In this document: positions 21,001 to 32,079 of the stretch, one piece after another
Position numbering within the stretch: position 1 is the stretch's first letter
Layout: the number at the start of each line of letters is the position of its first letter
From: Porphyra umbilicalis
Taxonomy: Eukaryota > Rhodophyta > Bangiophyceae > Bangiales > Bangiaceae
DNA length: 64,000 nucleotides
Assembly (NCBI GenBank): GCA_002049455.2
Contig: KV918779.1
Span: 372,001-436,000, forward strand
Direction: 5' to 3'
Made by a program: the position numbers and the translations under genes
Notes under the pieces: generated by a model
Databases searched by the model: none
Seen by the model: only the letters and a program-made list of their open reading frames with translations
Told to the model about the DNA's origin: nothing

Positions 21001-22150
21001 CAACCCTTTGCGGCTCTTTCCCCCGAAGGAACCGCTGGCCGCCGTATGCCTCGATCTATTGGTACCACTTCCCAAGACGAGGGCGGGCAACCGGTATCTA
21101 CTCGTGATGGTGGACCGCTTCTCCAAGTTGACCCGCGTGGCGGCCCTCTCGCGGGAGGATGCAGAAGCCGTGGCGTCGGCGTTCTGCGACACCTGAGTGG
21201 CGTCCTACGGGCCCCCGGACACCCTTCTGACGGACAACGGGCCCCAATTGACATCCACACTCTTCCAGGGGGTCTGCCGGCTTATGGGAATAACCAACCT
21301 GTACTCCACGACCTACCATCCGCAGACGCAAGGACAAGTCGAGCGGTACAACCGAACCATCGTGGCCCAACTCAAGGCGTACGTGGAGGACCACCAGGAC
21401 ACGTGGGACGAGCTTGTCTCTGTCCTGACGCTGGCCTATAACTCCCGGCCACAACAGAGCACCGGGGTAGCCCCGCTTGAGTTCGTCGTCCCCGAGCGGG
21501 TGCGGACGTTTGCCCTCGAGCGCCTTCCCAAGGAGCCGTACCCGCAGACAACACCGAAGACGGCCCGCGAGGCAAGGGAGCAACAAGAAGGGCACTTGCG
21601 GAACCTCATCACGCAGGTCCGAGCCGCCCTCGCCACGGCCCAACGTCGGTACAAGCGTAACTTCGACAAGCGTGTGCGGCCGGTCAACAAGGCCCTCAAG
21701 ATCGGGGATTGGGTGTTTATGGCCGCCCATGACACGAACCGACGCAAGTTGGACCACAAGGTTGTCGGCCCCTTTGAGATTGTCCGCATGGACGGTCACA
21801 CCGACACGGTTCTCGTGGACGGGCTGCCGGACACGGTGAGCAGCGACCACGTGACGTGGGCGCCTCCGCCGACGGGACAAGTGCCAAACGTGGACGGGAC
21901 GGAGGACCCGGAAGCCGTAGTCCCGGACGGGTATGGACCCGATGGTCCCGCGTTCGTCTGGGACCGTTTCCTTGACCATCTGGTGGACGAGGAGGGAAGC
22001 CTGTGGCTGCAGGTCCGCTGGTGGGGCTATGGGCCCGAGGAGGACACCTGGGAACGCGCGCTTAAGTTCGATCCCCGCAAGGTCCGCCAGTATTGCCGAC
22101 GCAAGCGTCTCCCGGACCCGACCGGACTGGCGGCCTTCCTGAGTTGGTGA
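18062..22150 (+). pseudogene. pol: Pol polyprotein of element C, one stop in integrase
   Basis: The frame lies -1 relative to gag, is open upstream of the gag stop, and has no ATG near its beginning, as expected for entry by -1 ribosomal frameshifting. Domains in order: aspartic protease (LDTGAG near 18305), reverse transcriptase with YLDD at 19730, RNase H (DTDAS near 20180), integrase zinc region (HAPAHAGHPG..CGTCAKGR), integrase core (Asp in CLDLLVPL, Asp in LTDNGPQ, Glu in GQVERYN), and a chromodomain-like end (VRWWGYGPEEDTW). TGA at 21194-21196 replaces a Trp conserved in A, B and D, between the first and second catalytic Asp. The rest of the frame is open, so the defect is a single base. 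Confidence 0.92.
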
Positions 22151-22591
22151 CGACCCCAAGGTCTAGGTGGACAAGACCCTGCCCTGGCCCTCGCCCCGTA
22201 CAAGACAGGCCCGCAGTGACGGCAAGAACCGGGCTACTCCAGGAGGATCCATCCTCTTCCCGCCCGGGACTTGCAGTGTGTCGGCCTCCTACCTTGGGAC
22301 CAGTGTGGCCTGCACGCCCTTGCTGGGAATCGCCGTGGTCTCGTGATTCCTGGTTGAGTCTCGTGACTCGCAAGCTCGGTCTCGCAAGGCGCAACGGTCG
22401 GCCGTTTCACGCAACGGGCCTCTCGAGATTGGGTCTCGAGATGACCGTGGCTTATTGGGACTGAAATCTTCAACGAGAGCGGATTGGTGGTACAAGAACG
22501 CAAGACGGTTTTAGGACGAGAACACAAGGGCGCAAGACACAAGACGATCACTCGCTACACGACGGACGCTACGGACCCGCCACCCGGCAGT
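22151..22591. other. Gap between convergent pol and antisense ORF (C)
   Basis: About 440 bp, three times longer than in A, B and D. It contains inverted words such as CTCGAGATTGGGTCTCGAG and GAGTCTCGTGACTCGC. No ORF was recognised. Confidence 0.5.
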
Positions 22592-24211
22592 TCACCACCA
22601 AGAAGGGGGCCCCGACCGGTACCGCTGCTGGGGCCCGCCTTGTCCCTCCTCCCCGTCGTCCCCCCTCGCACGAACCTGTCCACGCGCAGACGGGTCTCCC
22701 GTGTTCGCTCGGCGGGAGTACCCGGCCTCCGCCGTGTCCACCTCCCGAAGGACCACCTCGCGAAGTGCATCACGACCAAAGCGGTTAAGGAGCTCGGCGG
22801 CCCCATGAGTACTCATCCCCGCCTGCTCACTCGTCCACAGACGGACTGACTCCCCCTGACGGACCAACGTGTGAAGGAGCGCCGCCAACAAGGGGCCCAT
22901 GTGCAACCGGTCAACCGCCCGCTGGTCCACGCCCGAGAAAGGAACCAACACGTCACGAAGGGCCGGCGGGGGTGCGTGCCACAAGGCGTCCAACGTGTGG
23001 TCCTGGATGTCCCGATGGGTCGGCAAGCTCACCGTGACGAGGCGCGGTCCCGTCGCGGCGGGGGGGAGGCCCTCGTGGATCATCCCCTGCGAGACCGACG
23101 GTACGCTCGACCCCGCTTGCTCCGCCCCACTTGGCCCTCGGTCCGGCGGGCGCGAGGACACAACCGCCTGGTCCCACCCGGTCGCTTCCTGGGCCAGGAC
23201 CCGACGCTCGAGGATGTCCGCCGAGTACGGCAAAACCAAGGGGTGTAGGTCCTCATCCACCTTGGCCTCCGTCACGGACCCGTCGGTCGTCACGACAACG
23301 GACACCCAGGAAGAGCGGTCCCGTCGCTCGGAGGACGCGCGGCTGAGGCGGTGCGTCAAGGTTGGACCGACGGGTAGTATGTCTAGCAAGGCCAACAAGG
23401 CACCCAACTCCTCGACAGCCCGGTCCTCCGTTCCCTCCGGCCCTTGACAGATGGCCCGCAAGCCAACACGGAGGATCCAGGTGCGGAGGGCCTTCGGGTA
23501 CAACCACAAGATGCCCCGCGTCCGGAAGCAGTCCATCAAGTAGGCGCCCGCCATGACGACCCACTCGCTACGGAGGACCTTGCCGGCAAAGTCGTCGCGG
23601 CTCAACAAGGCCGCCGACATGTAGGCTTGGACCGGCGGGAGCTCAACCATCGCCCCGTACGGGACCTCCACCAAGGTCCACCACGGCGGGACGCGCGGGT
23701 AGTACTGGGCCCGACGGGGTTGCGGACAACTCGTGAACTCGGCCTGATGCCAACCAACCAGGAAGGGACACGACGCGGTCCGGCAGTTGCGGTTCGCCGT
23801 GATGGTCGTGCGGGGCGGATAGTCCAACGGAAGGCCAAGGTACGGCGGGGACATCACGACGAACTCCCACGCCGGCGCTGTGTGGGACAACACGGCCAGC
23901 GCCGCCCGCCGTTGGTGGTAGGTCCGCATGTAGCCAACCTCCGACGGACGACGGACCACCGTGATGGAGTCCGACCGGTCGTCCGCCGCGGGGACCAACG
24001 CGTCCGGCAAGAGCCGCATCTGCTTGAGGAAGGCGTTCCCGGCGGTCCACCCATCGAGGTCCCGGAAGAGGGCGTGGGCCCGCGTGCTTCGCGTCCACTC
24101 TCGCGCCTCCTCCCGCTCCCACGCCGCCGCCCAGACCGCCACGTCGGACACGTCGGGGATCTCCCCGACGACGTTGATGTACCGCTGGTCCCCGCCGAGG
24201 TCCGCCGCCAT
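22592..24211 (-). CDS. Antisense ORF of element C (aORF family), intact
   Basis: Encodes 540 residues from ATG at 24211 (MAADLGGDQR) without a break. Family not recognised. The central block has RRAQYYPRVPPWWTLVEVPYG, then a Trp- and hydrophobic-rich stretch, then RTRGILWLYPKALR and a Leu-rich LLALLDI run. These match, in order and spacing, the antisense products of A, B and D. A second region around LLAALLHTLVRQGESV corresponds to LIMALSRTLVRLRNEV of A. The Gly/Ser repeat tail of A and B is absent; the C-terminus is Gly/Arg-rich. The frame is open further upstream to the LTR, but this Met is the first giving a family-like start. It is the only undamaged member in the window and so the best reference for the family. 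Confidence 0.75.
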   Translation of the reverse strand: MAADLGGDQRYINVVGEIPDVSDVAVWAAAWEREEAREWTRSTRAHALFRDLDGWTAGNAFLKQMRLLPDALVPAADDRSDSITVVRRPSEVGYMRTYHQRRAALAVLSHTAPAWEFVVMSPPYLGLPLDYPPRTTITANRNCRTASCPFLVGWHQAEFTSCPQPRRAQYYPRVPPWWTLVEVPYGAMVELPPVQAYMSAALLSRDDFAGKVLRSEWVVMAGAYLMDCFRTRGILWLYPKALRTWILRVGLRAICQGPEGTEDRAVEELGALLALLDILPVGPTLTHRLSRASSERRDRSSWVSVVVTTDGSVTEAKVDEDLHPLVLPYSADILERRVLAQEATGWDQAVVSSRPPDRGPSGAEQAGSSVPSVSQGMIHEGLPPAATGPRLVTVSLPTHRDIQDHTLDALWHAPPPALRDVLVPFSGVDQRAVDRLHMGPLLAALLHTLVRQGESVRLWTSEQAGMSTHGAAELLNRFGRDALREVVLREVDTAEAGYSRRANTGDPSARGQVRARGDDGEEGQGGPQQRYRSGPPSWW

Positions 24212-24590
24212 CTTGGTGGGCCGAACACACGCGACGGACCGACGCCGCAAGGCCGACAGGGACACACAACGGCAAGAGCGGAGAACTCTCGCGGGGGGGG
24301 GGGGGCAGCCGACGAGGACCAACAATGGGCGGACGCAGTGGGGATGGCCGACGCGAACACCGAGGCGGACAACATCCACAGGGACCCGCTGATGTACCCG
24401 TGGTCGGGCCCCGCGACGGGACCGACGATGCGGCTGGCCGCCGTGTCCGCCGTAGCCGGTGGGGCCCTGCTGGCCGCTCCCCGCACGCCGATCCCCCCTC
24501 CCCGCACCCTGCACGGCGCCCCCCGTGACACCCCACTCGCCGCCCGCGCTGACACTGTGCGCATGGGCCGGCGGGGACGCTCGGCCTTGA

Positions 24591-24601
24591 TGTGGGGGCC
24601 G
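24591..24601 (+). promoter_or_regulatory. Probable polypurine tract, element C
   Basis: TGTGGGGGCCG directly before the LTR start TGTGGCGG. It is less pure than the tracts of A, B and D. Confidence 0.5.
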
Positions 24602-25276
24602 TGTGGCGGTTGGGGCTGACCGGTGGCAGGGCGACACCTGGGGTGGCTGACGTGGCCCTACGGATCGGGCTCGGCGGGGGCTGGACGGCTGTCGTGGGCC
24701 CTACGCTGGCCCCGCGGCGCGGGCGGACCGTGTCCCGGATGGCGCCCTGTGATTGGCCGACGTGTGCCTGGATATCTTGGCCGCTGCTGGTGGCGGTTGT
24801 GGGATTTGATTTTTCTTTGCTTGTATTTCGCATTGTTTCGAGGGACTTGCTTGTCGTATTTTGGGTGGCCTGCATTGGCCGGCCCCGATTGGTGGCCGAG
24901 CCACGGGCTCCCGAGGGTCGTTTGCTTCCACATATTTCCGCGGGTTGGGACCGAATAGCGGCCTCCCAGCGAAGGCGCCCCGTCTGCCCTCTAGGGGCGG
25001 GGGTGCTGGCGTGTGTTGGCCCGCTGTGGCCCCGCTAGGGGGCTGCCGTGGGGGCTCTTAAGGGGAGGTCTCGGCCTCCCCCTCGTGTCCACAGAAAAAA
25101 CCAACCGTGCCTTGGGTCTCTTGCTCCCTCGGGTCTGTGCCGTAATACTTTTGTCCCCCTCCCCGGGACGGGCGTGGATTGCACTTTTCCCTTGCCGGTT
25201 CCTTCTGGGCCTCCCTCATTTGGGCTCCAGGGGTTACTGACTTGCCTCTCCGGACAGAAGAGAGAAAACCTCTACA
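24602..25276 (+). repeat. 3' LTR of element C
   Basis: Begins TGTGGCGGTTGGGG and ends CTCTACA; copy of 15158-15832. Followed by the duplication ACACC. Confidence 0.93.
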
Positions 25277-25281
25277 ACACC
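25277..25281 (+). other. Target site duplication ACACC (right, element C)
   Basis: Matches 15153-15157. Confidence 0.9.
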
Positions 25282-26054
25282 CATCTGCCGCGTGCCCTGG
25301 ACAGAGGGCAACAGTACGGAAGGGAGCTACGTCTGAGGCCCCCCTGTCCCCCCACACAGTGCTGTGGGGCTCGGGTCACACGCCGCCAGTGGTAATCAAA
25401 ATCTCATGTGCACGTAAGTCCGTGGAGATCAATCCATCAGCGAACGGAGTGTTGACTGATAGTGTATTTATTCTTCTTCTCTTCTTTCTGTGTGGGCTCC
25501 TTCCGGGTTGCAGAGCGGCTGTCCGCTACGTTCGATACGATTGTGATCCTTGCGTATGTTCTTTTCATTTTCTCCGTCTTTCTAGGTGGTCCAAGGTGAT
25601 TCCAATACAATTTCCCTGTGCACCGGTCATCGCTGGTCGGGCGGATGATCTGACTCGAATGCAACAGACAGCCCGATTTGAAATAGTGAGCGTTGCGACC
25701 GGCTGCTCGTCTGTGCCACGCCGCCGGTTCCTACAGTGAACGGACAGGCGTGTGGCCACTGTGCTGTTTCCCGTCCCTGCTCGCTCCCCCTCACCCTCCC
25801 CCCCCCCCCTCCTGGGTGTACCGCAATGCAGCATTCCTCCCTCTGCTCTGCGCCCGTCCGCACCTTCCTTACTGGCATGCTGCCAAGCATCCACATGGGC
25901 GGCCGCCAAGAGCTGCTGGCGTCACCGGCGAAGGAAGCAACACGCGTCCCCCCCAACCGCGTCTGCGACTCGCGTCACGCCTCGGTGTTCGCGGGGTGTG
26001 TTACCGGACGGCGTGCCGACCGCGGCTTTCGCTGCCGTTGCCGCCGGGGTGGGA
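25282..26054. other. No gene recognised
   Basis: Sequence beyond element C with only short, motif-free ORFs and a C-run near 25797. It does not continue the 235-bp satellite, so element C inserted at or just outside the edge of the array. Confidence 0.5.
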
Positions 26055-26206
26055 GCCAGGGGGGGGGGGGGGGGCAGGCGGGGGAGGGGGGTGGCTCTTA
26101 GGGGCGCGGGGAGGCGGGTGGGGGTCGGCGGGGTGGGGGGGGGGGGGATCGGGGGGGGGGGGGGGGGGGGGATCGCGGGGGAGGGGGGGGGGGGGGGCGG
26201 TCGGGG
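26055..26206 (+). repeat. G-tract with quadruplex potential
   Basis: About 150 bp consisting almost only of G runs of 4-20 separated by short words such as GATC and GCAGGC. Many sets of four or more G-runs could fold as G-quadruplexes. Length in the assembly is likely unreliable. Confidence 0.85.
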
Positions 26207-26636
26207 ATGCCTTGAAGGCCGGGCAACAGGGGGACCGGCGCGAAGCTGTGCGTTTGAAAGCATGAGGCAGCAGGATGGGAGCGCCGCTCCCCGTCGAGCA
26301 CAGCATGCCTGAGGGAAGAACAAAGCACACAGCTTCGGCGGATCTCTGCATCATCTCCTGGCACGGCTTGGCAGAGCACACCGGTCGAGGACGGATCAAT
26401 CAGCTTCACAGTAAGCAATTCCGGATGTGTCAGCCAGCAACATGTTCACAAAAAGTGGACCCCACATTCCAAAACGAAGCCCCCCGTGCTCCACATTTGA
26501 GACTTTTGAGTATCTGCACTTGCGGGTGGCAGAATATTTCGCCACGGGTACCCATCTCAAGTTGTATTTGCTGGAAGATACCCGAACTGGAAAGACGTCC
26601 GTAAGAAGCAACTCAAGCCGAATTTTAGTACCCATA

Positions 26637-26850
26637 GTAGGGCCTGGCGAGGACAACGAGACTCACTTCTCGGGACCGCCACGCCGGTGGGGCGGAAACG
26701 AGTGGAGCGCAAAGGCGATGGTCTTCCGGGTACGCGAAAACGCGTGTCCCCGGCGGATCTGGCCGTCGCTCGCCCAGGTCGAGGGCGAGGACGACGAGAT
26801 GCCACGTCCGTGCCCGCCGCACCGGTGGGGCGGACACGGGAAGAATACTC
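26637..26850 (+). repeat. Second locus of the 138-bp minisatellite
   Basis: ACCGCCACGCCGG at 26675 and a diverged copy 138 bp later match the array at 7203-7640. The array is preceded by ACCCATAGTAGGGCCTGG, the reverse complement (one mismatch) of the word that follows the array at about 7630. Confidence 0.8.
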
Positions 26851-27905
26851 AAAGGCGTGTGTCCGCGAGCGCGAGACACAAAGTCAGGCACTGCAACAGT
26901 AGGGTCGTCCCTTACGGGGTGTGTCATGGAACAGAGACTCAACCGCGACCTGAGCACCAACAGACTAGAAAGCAAACAGGGCAGAGTGGGGTAAAGAGGA
27001 TTGGTGTTGGGTGGTTGGTATGAAAGAAAGGCAGGCAACAGATCGGAGTGCAGGGTGCGATCTGCCTCCGCTACGCGCGTGGTCGCACGTGGAGGTCGGC
27101 GAGCAAGACGGGGCGAGTACGGTCGCCGCGGTGCGGAGAGGGTGTCGCGCGGTGCGTCGGACGTGGGTGCAGGCGCGTCCCGCTACGGTGGGGAGGTGCG
27201 GTGACTGTGTTCAGAGCGTCTGCCACCACCCTGACAAGCTCACAAACGGTGACCGCCCCAGCCATCCCCGCACGACGCCCTGCCGTGGAGTCCCCGTGTG
27301 GCGCGATCTGAACGGGTGGCTACAGACGCTGAACCCGACGGGGACGGCGCGACAAACTCGATTGAGATCACTCGTCGGCCGAAACCGAGCGAGCCGGATA
27401 ATCGATGTATCTCCGATCAATTGCAAAATTGTAGACGACCCATGTAATTAAAAGTGGATCATCCATGGCCTCGTAAAGTGAGATCGGCCAAACAATCTGA
27501 GATGGTCCCGAAGACATGCTCTTCGTCCCCACTCATTGGTGAGTCCTCCTGACCACAAAGCTGTCCGGGATCGCCGCCCGTGTGCGGCACTATCTGTAAT
27601 GATCTGAGAGACAGTGCGGGTTATGGAAACAACTAAAGAGCTGTGGTTTCCTCAGCATCACAGCCGGTCTCTTAAAACTGGTCTTTATCCGCTTGTGTGC
27701 TTGGCATAAGCGCTCGCATTGTGATCATGGCTCGGGAGCTCAACGGTCGCCGACAACAAATGAGGAGTCATCGTGCTAGGTGTGCTTGCGATTCGACCTT
27801 GATTCACATCGATAGCATACTGCCCTGGTTGACACCGGCCTCGACGACAATTGCCGGCAAACACTGTGCCTTTTGTTGCTGCCGAAGACCCATCAGGACG
27901 CCATA
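26851..27905. other. No gene recognised
   Basis: GC-rich until about 27330, then more balanced. Several overlapping short ORFs on both strands, none with recognisable motifs. Confidence 0.45.
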
Positions 27906-28980
27906 ATGCCCAACAGTGACGTGGAGGACGCCGACGGCGCACCGGGCGGGTCTCCCGGGCCCTGCTCTCCTGCCGTCATTGCTGCCATCTTCTTGAACGC
28001 GTGGAGCTTCCACGGGGTATGATACTTTGCTTCCAGGCCTTCACCTACGTGTTAATGTGATACAGGTCCGTGCGAGCGTGGCCTTGTAGACTATACGTAC
28101 GACGCCGCTGTCACAAACGTGTCGCACCGAACCATGACCTGACCCGATACTAGTTGCCTTTTGTGTCCATTGTGTTGTGGTTGAATGTGCCGTTTGAGCT
28201 GCTGCTGCTTCAGGATGAGGTGGTTGGTTACTTTTCTCGCTACGCTCAAGCCATGCTCAAGAAGATTTGGAACGGATCCGTGAGCCCTGGTATCAACGGG
28301 AGCGCGGTCGACTCGCCCGAACACGATTGTCTCTCATGGTTGAACCCGCCCGGACAGCTGGAAGGCCCGAACAGAAACTGTACTTGCCCTCTTCAATGCG
28401 TCGTGAAGAAAGCGGTTGAGAAATGCGCGGGGAACATTGACTCTGTTGCAAGTGGCTGGACGAGCAAGCGGCGCGTAGAGAAGGCAGCGTTGAGAAAAGG
28501 ACTGCGTACTCGCTGCAACCGCAGGCGCACCTCTGCTAGGCTGCTACCGTATCGTACACTGGGAGTGTACATGGACAATCATGTCAAGGAGGTCTCAATG
28601 GAGCGCGTCGTTATCGCCACTGAGGCGCAAAGTGCGTCTGAAGCAGCGGAGCTGTCTACGCTGGCCACCCCGGGAAACGTCAGTTACCGCTTGAAGGTAA
28701 AGGACGGCGCCCGGGAGATGGAGCGAGCGCTTGACCTGAAAATGGGGCTGAGACGTCCATCATTGCTGAGCTGCTTCTTTTGGACGCTGCAGAAGTGAGG
28801 ACCTCTGTTCGAGCTGGTGGAGCGGCCTGCTTGCAGAAGTACGTGGATGCTGTGGATTTTCCCAAATTCCTGCGTCCTGAGAGCGCCGAGGCTCGCAAGA
28901 GCGGTGTTCGCTGCATGCGGGACGAGCTGAAGGACCTGGAGGCCGGTGATATTGATTTGTCTGATGAGGAAGCTGACTAG
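27906..28980 (+). pseudogene. Hypothetical gene, possibly intron-containing or frameshifted
   Basis: Not recognised. A possible first exon begins at ATG 27906 (MPNSDVEDADGAPGG) and reaches GGGGTATGA, a possible 5' splice site, with TACAG near 28065 as acceptor. From 28154 a 214-residue frame runs through FSRYAQAMLKKIWNGS and NHVKEVSMERVVIATEAQ. Near 28739-28742, in a run of four A, the frame appears to move by one base into IIAELLLLDAAEVRTSV...KDLEAGDIDLSDEEAD and stops at 28980. The acidic C-terminus and good protein character of both halves argue for a real gene or recent pseudogene. A short unseen intron is the alternative. It is the best candidate for a host gene here. Confidence 0.35.
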
Positions 28981-30915
28981 AGAACACGCTCAACTGATTG
29001 TCATGGTGACGATTTACGAAGACACGACGTCTAAAGCGTAGAGCAGCTGACGTTGGTCAGGTATGGCTTGCTTCATGCCCTTGGAGGCCCTCTGGCCCCG
29101 GCCGAGGGACCTTTCTTTCTACCCGTGGAAGAGGGTGCATCTATCACTTCTTATGAGAGGCTGCCACTTTTGTTTGCTTTCTTTGCTTGCTTTCTGTCTT
29201 TTCCCGTCATATAATCTATCACAACCAGTCTTGCACCGCCGTAAGGGAATCTGCGGGCGATGAATCTCTGTGATTATCCACGGTGCAGAACATGCAAAAA
29301 ATTGCAGGATTTCCTGAGACACTGTTTCGCAGTCGATCATGAAGGGAGCCCCCCAAGCCACACGATGGAAAGTCCTCAGGCAGCCCCATGAAGCAGCCCA
29401 CGGATAGTCTCGTTGGCAGCTCCTCAATCATGCCAAAATATAATGTTTTGCTTTGTTGCAGCAGTTGACGTCAGGATGGTCTCTTCGCCAAGTTTGCGGC
29501 CCGGCATCAGTGGTGTTCCGGAAGCTTTTGCGCGGATGAGTTTGCTCTCTTTCCACCCATCTGCCTCTTTCTCTAAATACAGAAAAGAATGGAGAACGGG
29601 CGCCGGCTGCTGTGGCGACTCAATCCTACGGCATGGACACTCAAATGATCTCCGTCCAATCCAATTTGTGAGCGCATGGCTTTTTCAGCATTCAATCGGA
29701 AGAACAGTCCAGGGGCAGTGCCGCTGGATGCGCCGCAGAACTATCCGACAGACAGTCCTGGAAACAGTTCCTGGATGGATCCCAGGTTCATTTGTCACCT
29801 GATCTCACATTAATCCATTCACTAGTGTGGGATAAGTCCAGTACCACGCCGCCGGATTTTTCTATCATACCAAAGATGATATGATCTGAGATGATCCCAC
29901 ATCGATCACGGAACTTTCCTGCGGAGAATCCGTTGAGCAGCCGTGAGTCGAATCCCAATTATAGCTCCTTATTTATAATGGAAAAATAGATTATAACAAA
30001 GACACGGATTCTCATTCCAACGCACAGTGTACGCCATTCGCTTGGTTTTGACAGGCAGCACATACGCTATCCCACGTTCTTCAAGTGAGTTTTCGAGTCA
30101 TGTCAGTAGTCCCCCTACCATGAAAAATACTACCAAATCGGAGGGTGCCACACTTGCGCACCAGCAGCGGCAGGCGGCGACTGCGGCTCGGCAGGGCGAC
30201 GCGGCGGTCGCCGAGGCGTGACGGCGTGCCGCCGCTGCGGCTGCTCCACGCCAATGCAGCGCTGCTGCGCACGCTTGAGCGGATGGTTGTGGCCGCAAGC
30301 GCCCGCGGCGTGCTGTCTGTGGGGTGGTGGCGGTACCGGCGGCAGAGAATGAAAGGCGAGGGGGCGGACGCGGCGCTGCGCGAGACCGCCCTGGTCGCGC
30401 CAGAACAAAAGGGGACTCCGGAATCGTACGTGCGGGCAACCTGGGCGGGTGTGGTCGGGCGCACATGCGCCGTCACGTGGGGGAAGAGCAGAGCGGGGGG
30501 GCGCGTGCTGCGCCATCGGTCGCTGTCGGTGGGGTGTAAACCTCCGCTGCTGCGGGGGCTCGCATCGGGTGCGGGGTGCCGTGCGTAATTGACGGTGGGG
30601 CGCCGGACGACCCAATCAATGTCAGTCAATGGATCCTACAGGCTGAGCATTGTCTACGTACCCGGCGAAAAGGGGACCGCGAAGGTCTCAAAGGGCCGCA
30701 TGCCTATGATGGCCATGCGACTTGGCCAAGGCCGATGGAGGTCCTTTCTCATCGGACTCCTCGGCCACGCTGCCTGCAAAACGTGGCTCTGAGAGAGCCA
30801 CGTACTTTCGAGACGGCAGCGAGGGATACGTGCCGCGGTGAGACGGCACTGCGTACCGACATCACAGCCTTTGACCGCCCGTGCTGTGAGCACGATGCTC
30901 CTGCCCATCATGGGC
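28981..30915. other. No gene recognised
   Basis: AT-richer stretch (29800-30010 has several ATGATATGATCT-like words) followed by a GC-rich stretch. ORFs are short and show no motifs. Confidence 0.45.
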
Positions 30916-30982
30916 CAACGCCGCGCCACATCTTGGCACCTTCTGAATGATTCAGAAGGTGCCAAGCTGAGGCGCGGCGTTG
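30916..30982. repeat. Hairpin with 33-bp arms and 1-base loop
   Basis: Arms 30916-30948 and 30950-30982 are inverted copies with two mismatches (CACATC versus CTCAGC region). The centre reads CTGAATGATTCAG. It could extrude as a cruciform or be transcribed as a 67-nt hairpin. Confidence 0.9.
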
Positions 30983-32074
30983 ACAGGGAGTACGTCCGCA
31001 CACCGCTTGCGTCCTGCTCACACGAGACGGTCCGCTGTCAGGGGCTACACATGACTCACATTGATAGCGTCATAGCAGGATCTCGCGATCTCACTCTTTG
31101 AACAGGATCGGAAACGGGGGCTACCAAGCGAGTGAGATACGCTTTTCAGGCGCGAACGGCCATTTCGCTCGCCAGATTTTTGAGAGCGTAGATACGCTTA
31201 AGAGCAAACCTAACAATGAAGGACAAACGAAACGTGTCTACATTATTGCGGCCACGTGTCTATATTCGCTTATTGGTCCACAAACCACGGTCTTGTCAAT
31301 GTAACGGTGCCCTAACGAGTATCGAACTCGACAATACATTTAGGTCAGTCTATCTCGCTCCGATAGTCGGGGGGACACAATTGGGGACGCATGTTCTATT
31401 CGAAGGCAAAACAGGCCACGCCCTCCCTATTCAGGACACAAGGACTATGCTAGACGCCCTCCCATTGACTGATCGTGTGATGAAAAGAATCCAACACGTG
31501 TCCCAGTAACTTCGACTACGGCAAAGTCGACCGTGAAAGAAGCGCGCGCGCGACACAGTGCTTGATGCGACACTTGACCGGACGTTTGACAGAACGCTGG
31601 ACGGTCCGAGACAGCCAGACCGGGCCCGAGTGGACACAACGTATGGCAGAGAAACAGACAGTGGAGGGGGAGGCACACTAGTAGCTTTTGTCAGTAGGCC
31701 CGACACATGACACGCGATCCAAAGGAGCCGTCAGACCTGGAGTGGACTGGACGACGCGTGCGCCTGTGACGTTGACAATGTCTCGTGGCCGTCGGACGAC
31801 TGGCTCCCCCTCTAAACCGGAACCTGTGGTCCTAATTTGAGGATCAGTGGATGTCGGCTCGTGAATCGTCGTACGTTGACCGAGTCGGACGAAAAGACGA
31901 CCTAGACAGCCGGATCCGCAATGTCAAGCACCACCCGTACAGAAAACATGGTGCCTCGTGACTGACGGTCAAATGTCAATTCCAGATTCGTCGGTCAAAT
32001 GTCCTTCCAATGTGAGAGCCTTTGGTACGTACGGCATGTGGCGGAGAGTGGGCCATCGCGCCCGATCCTGACGG
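30983..32074. other. No gene recognised; target region of element D
   Basis: Short ORFs only. No similarity to the right flank of element D was noticed beyond the 5-bp target duplication. Confidence 0.45.
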
Positions 32075-32079
32075 CAGAG
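32075..32079 (+). other. Target site duplication CAGAG (left, element D)
   Basis: CAGAG just before the LTR start TGTGG; repeated at 42510-42514. Confidence 0.9.

Larger units (their letters stand above)
15158..25276 (+). mobile_element. Complete Ty3/gypsy element C (10,119 bp)
   Basis: Two 675-bp LTRs flanked by the 5-bp duplication ACACC enclose a primer binding site, gag, pol with chromodomain, a convergent antisense ORF and a polypurine tract. I count about 8 differences between the LTRs by eye (near 98.8% identity), so the insertion is fairly recent. Gag carries a frameshift and a 396-bp duplication, and pol has one stop codon; the antisense ORF is intact. Confidence 0.93.

Noticed and set aside
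19205-22159. Large minus-strand ORFs opposite pol of element C (19205-20431, 21098-22159)
   Set aside because: Shadows of a strongly coding plus frame in GC-rich DNA; no conservation in the other elements.
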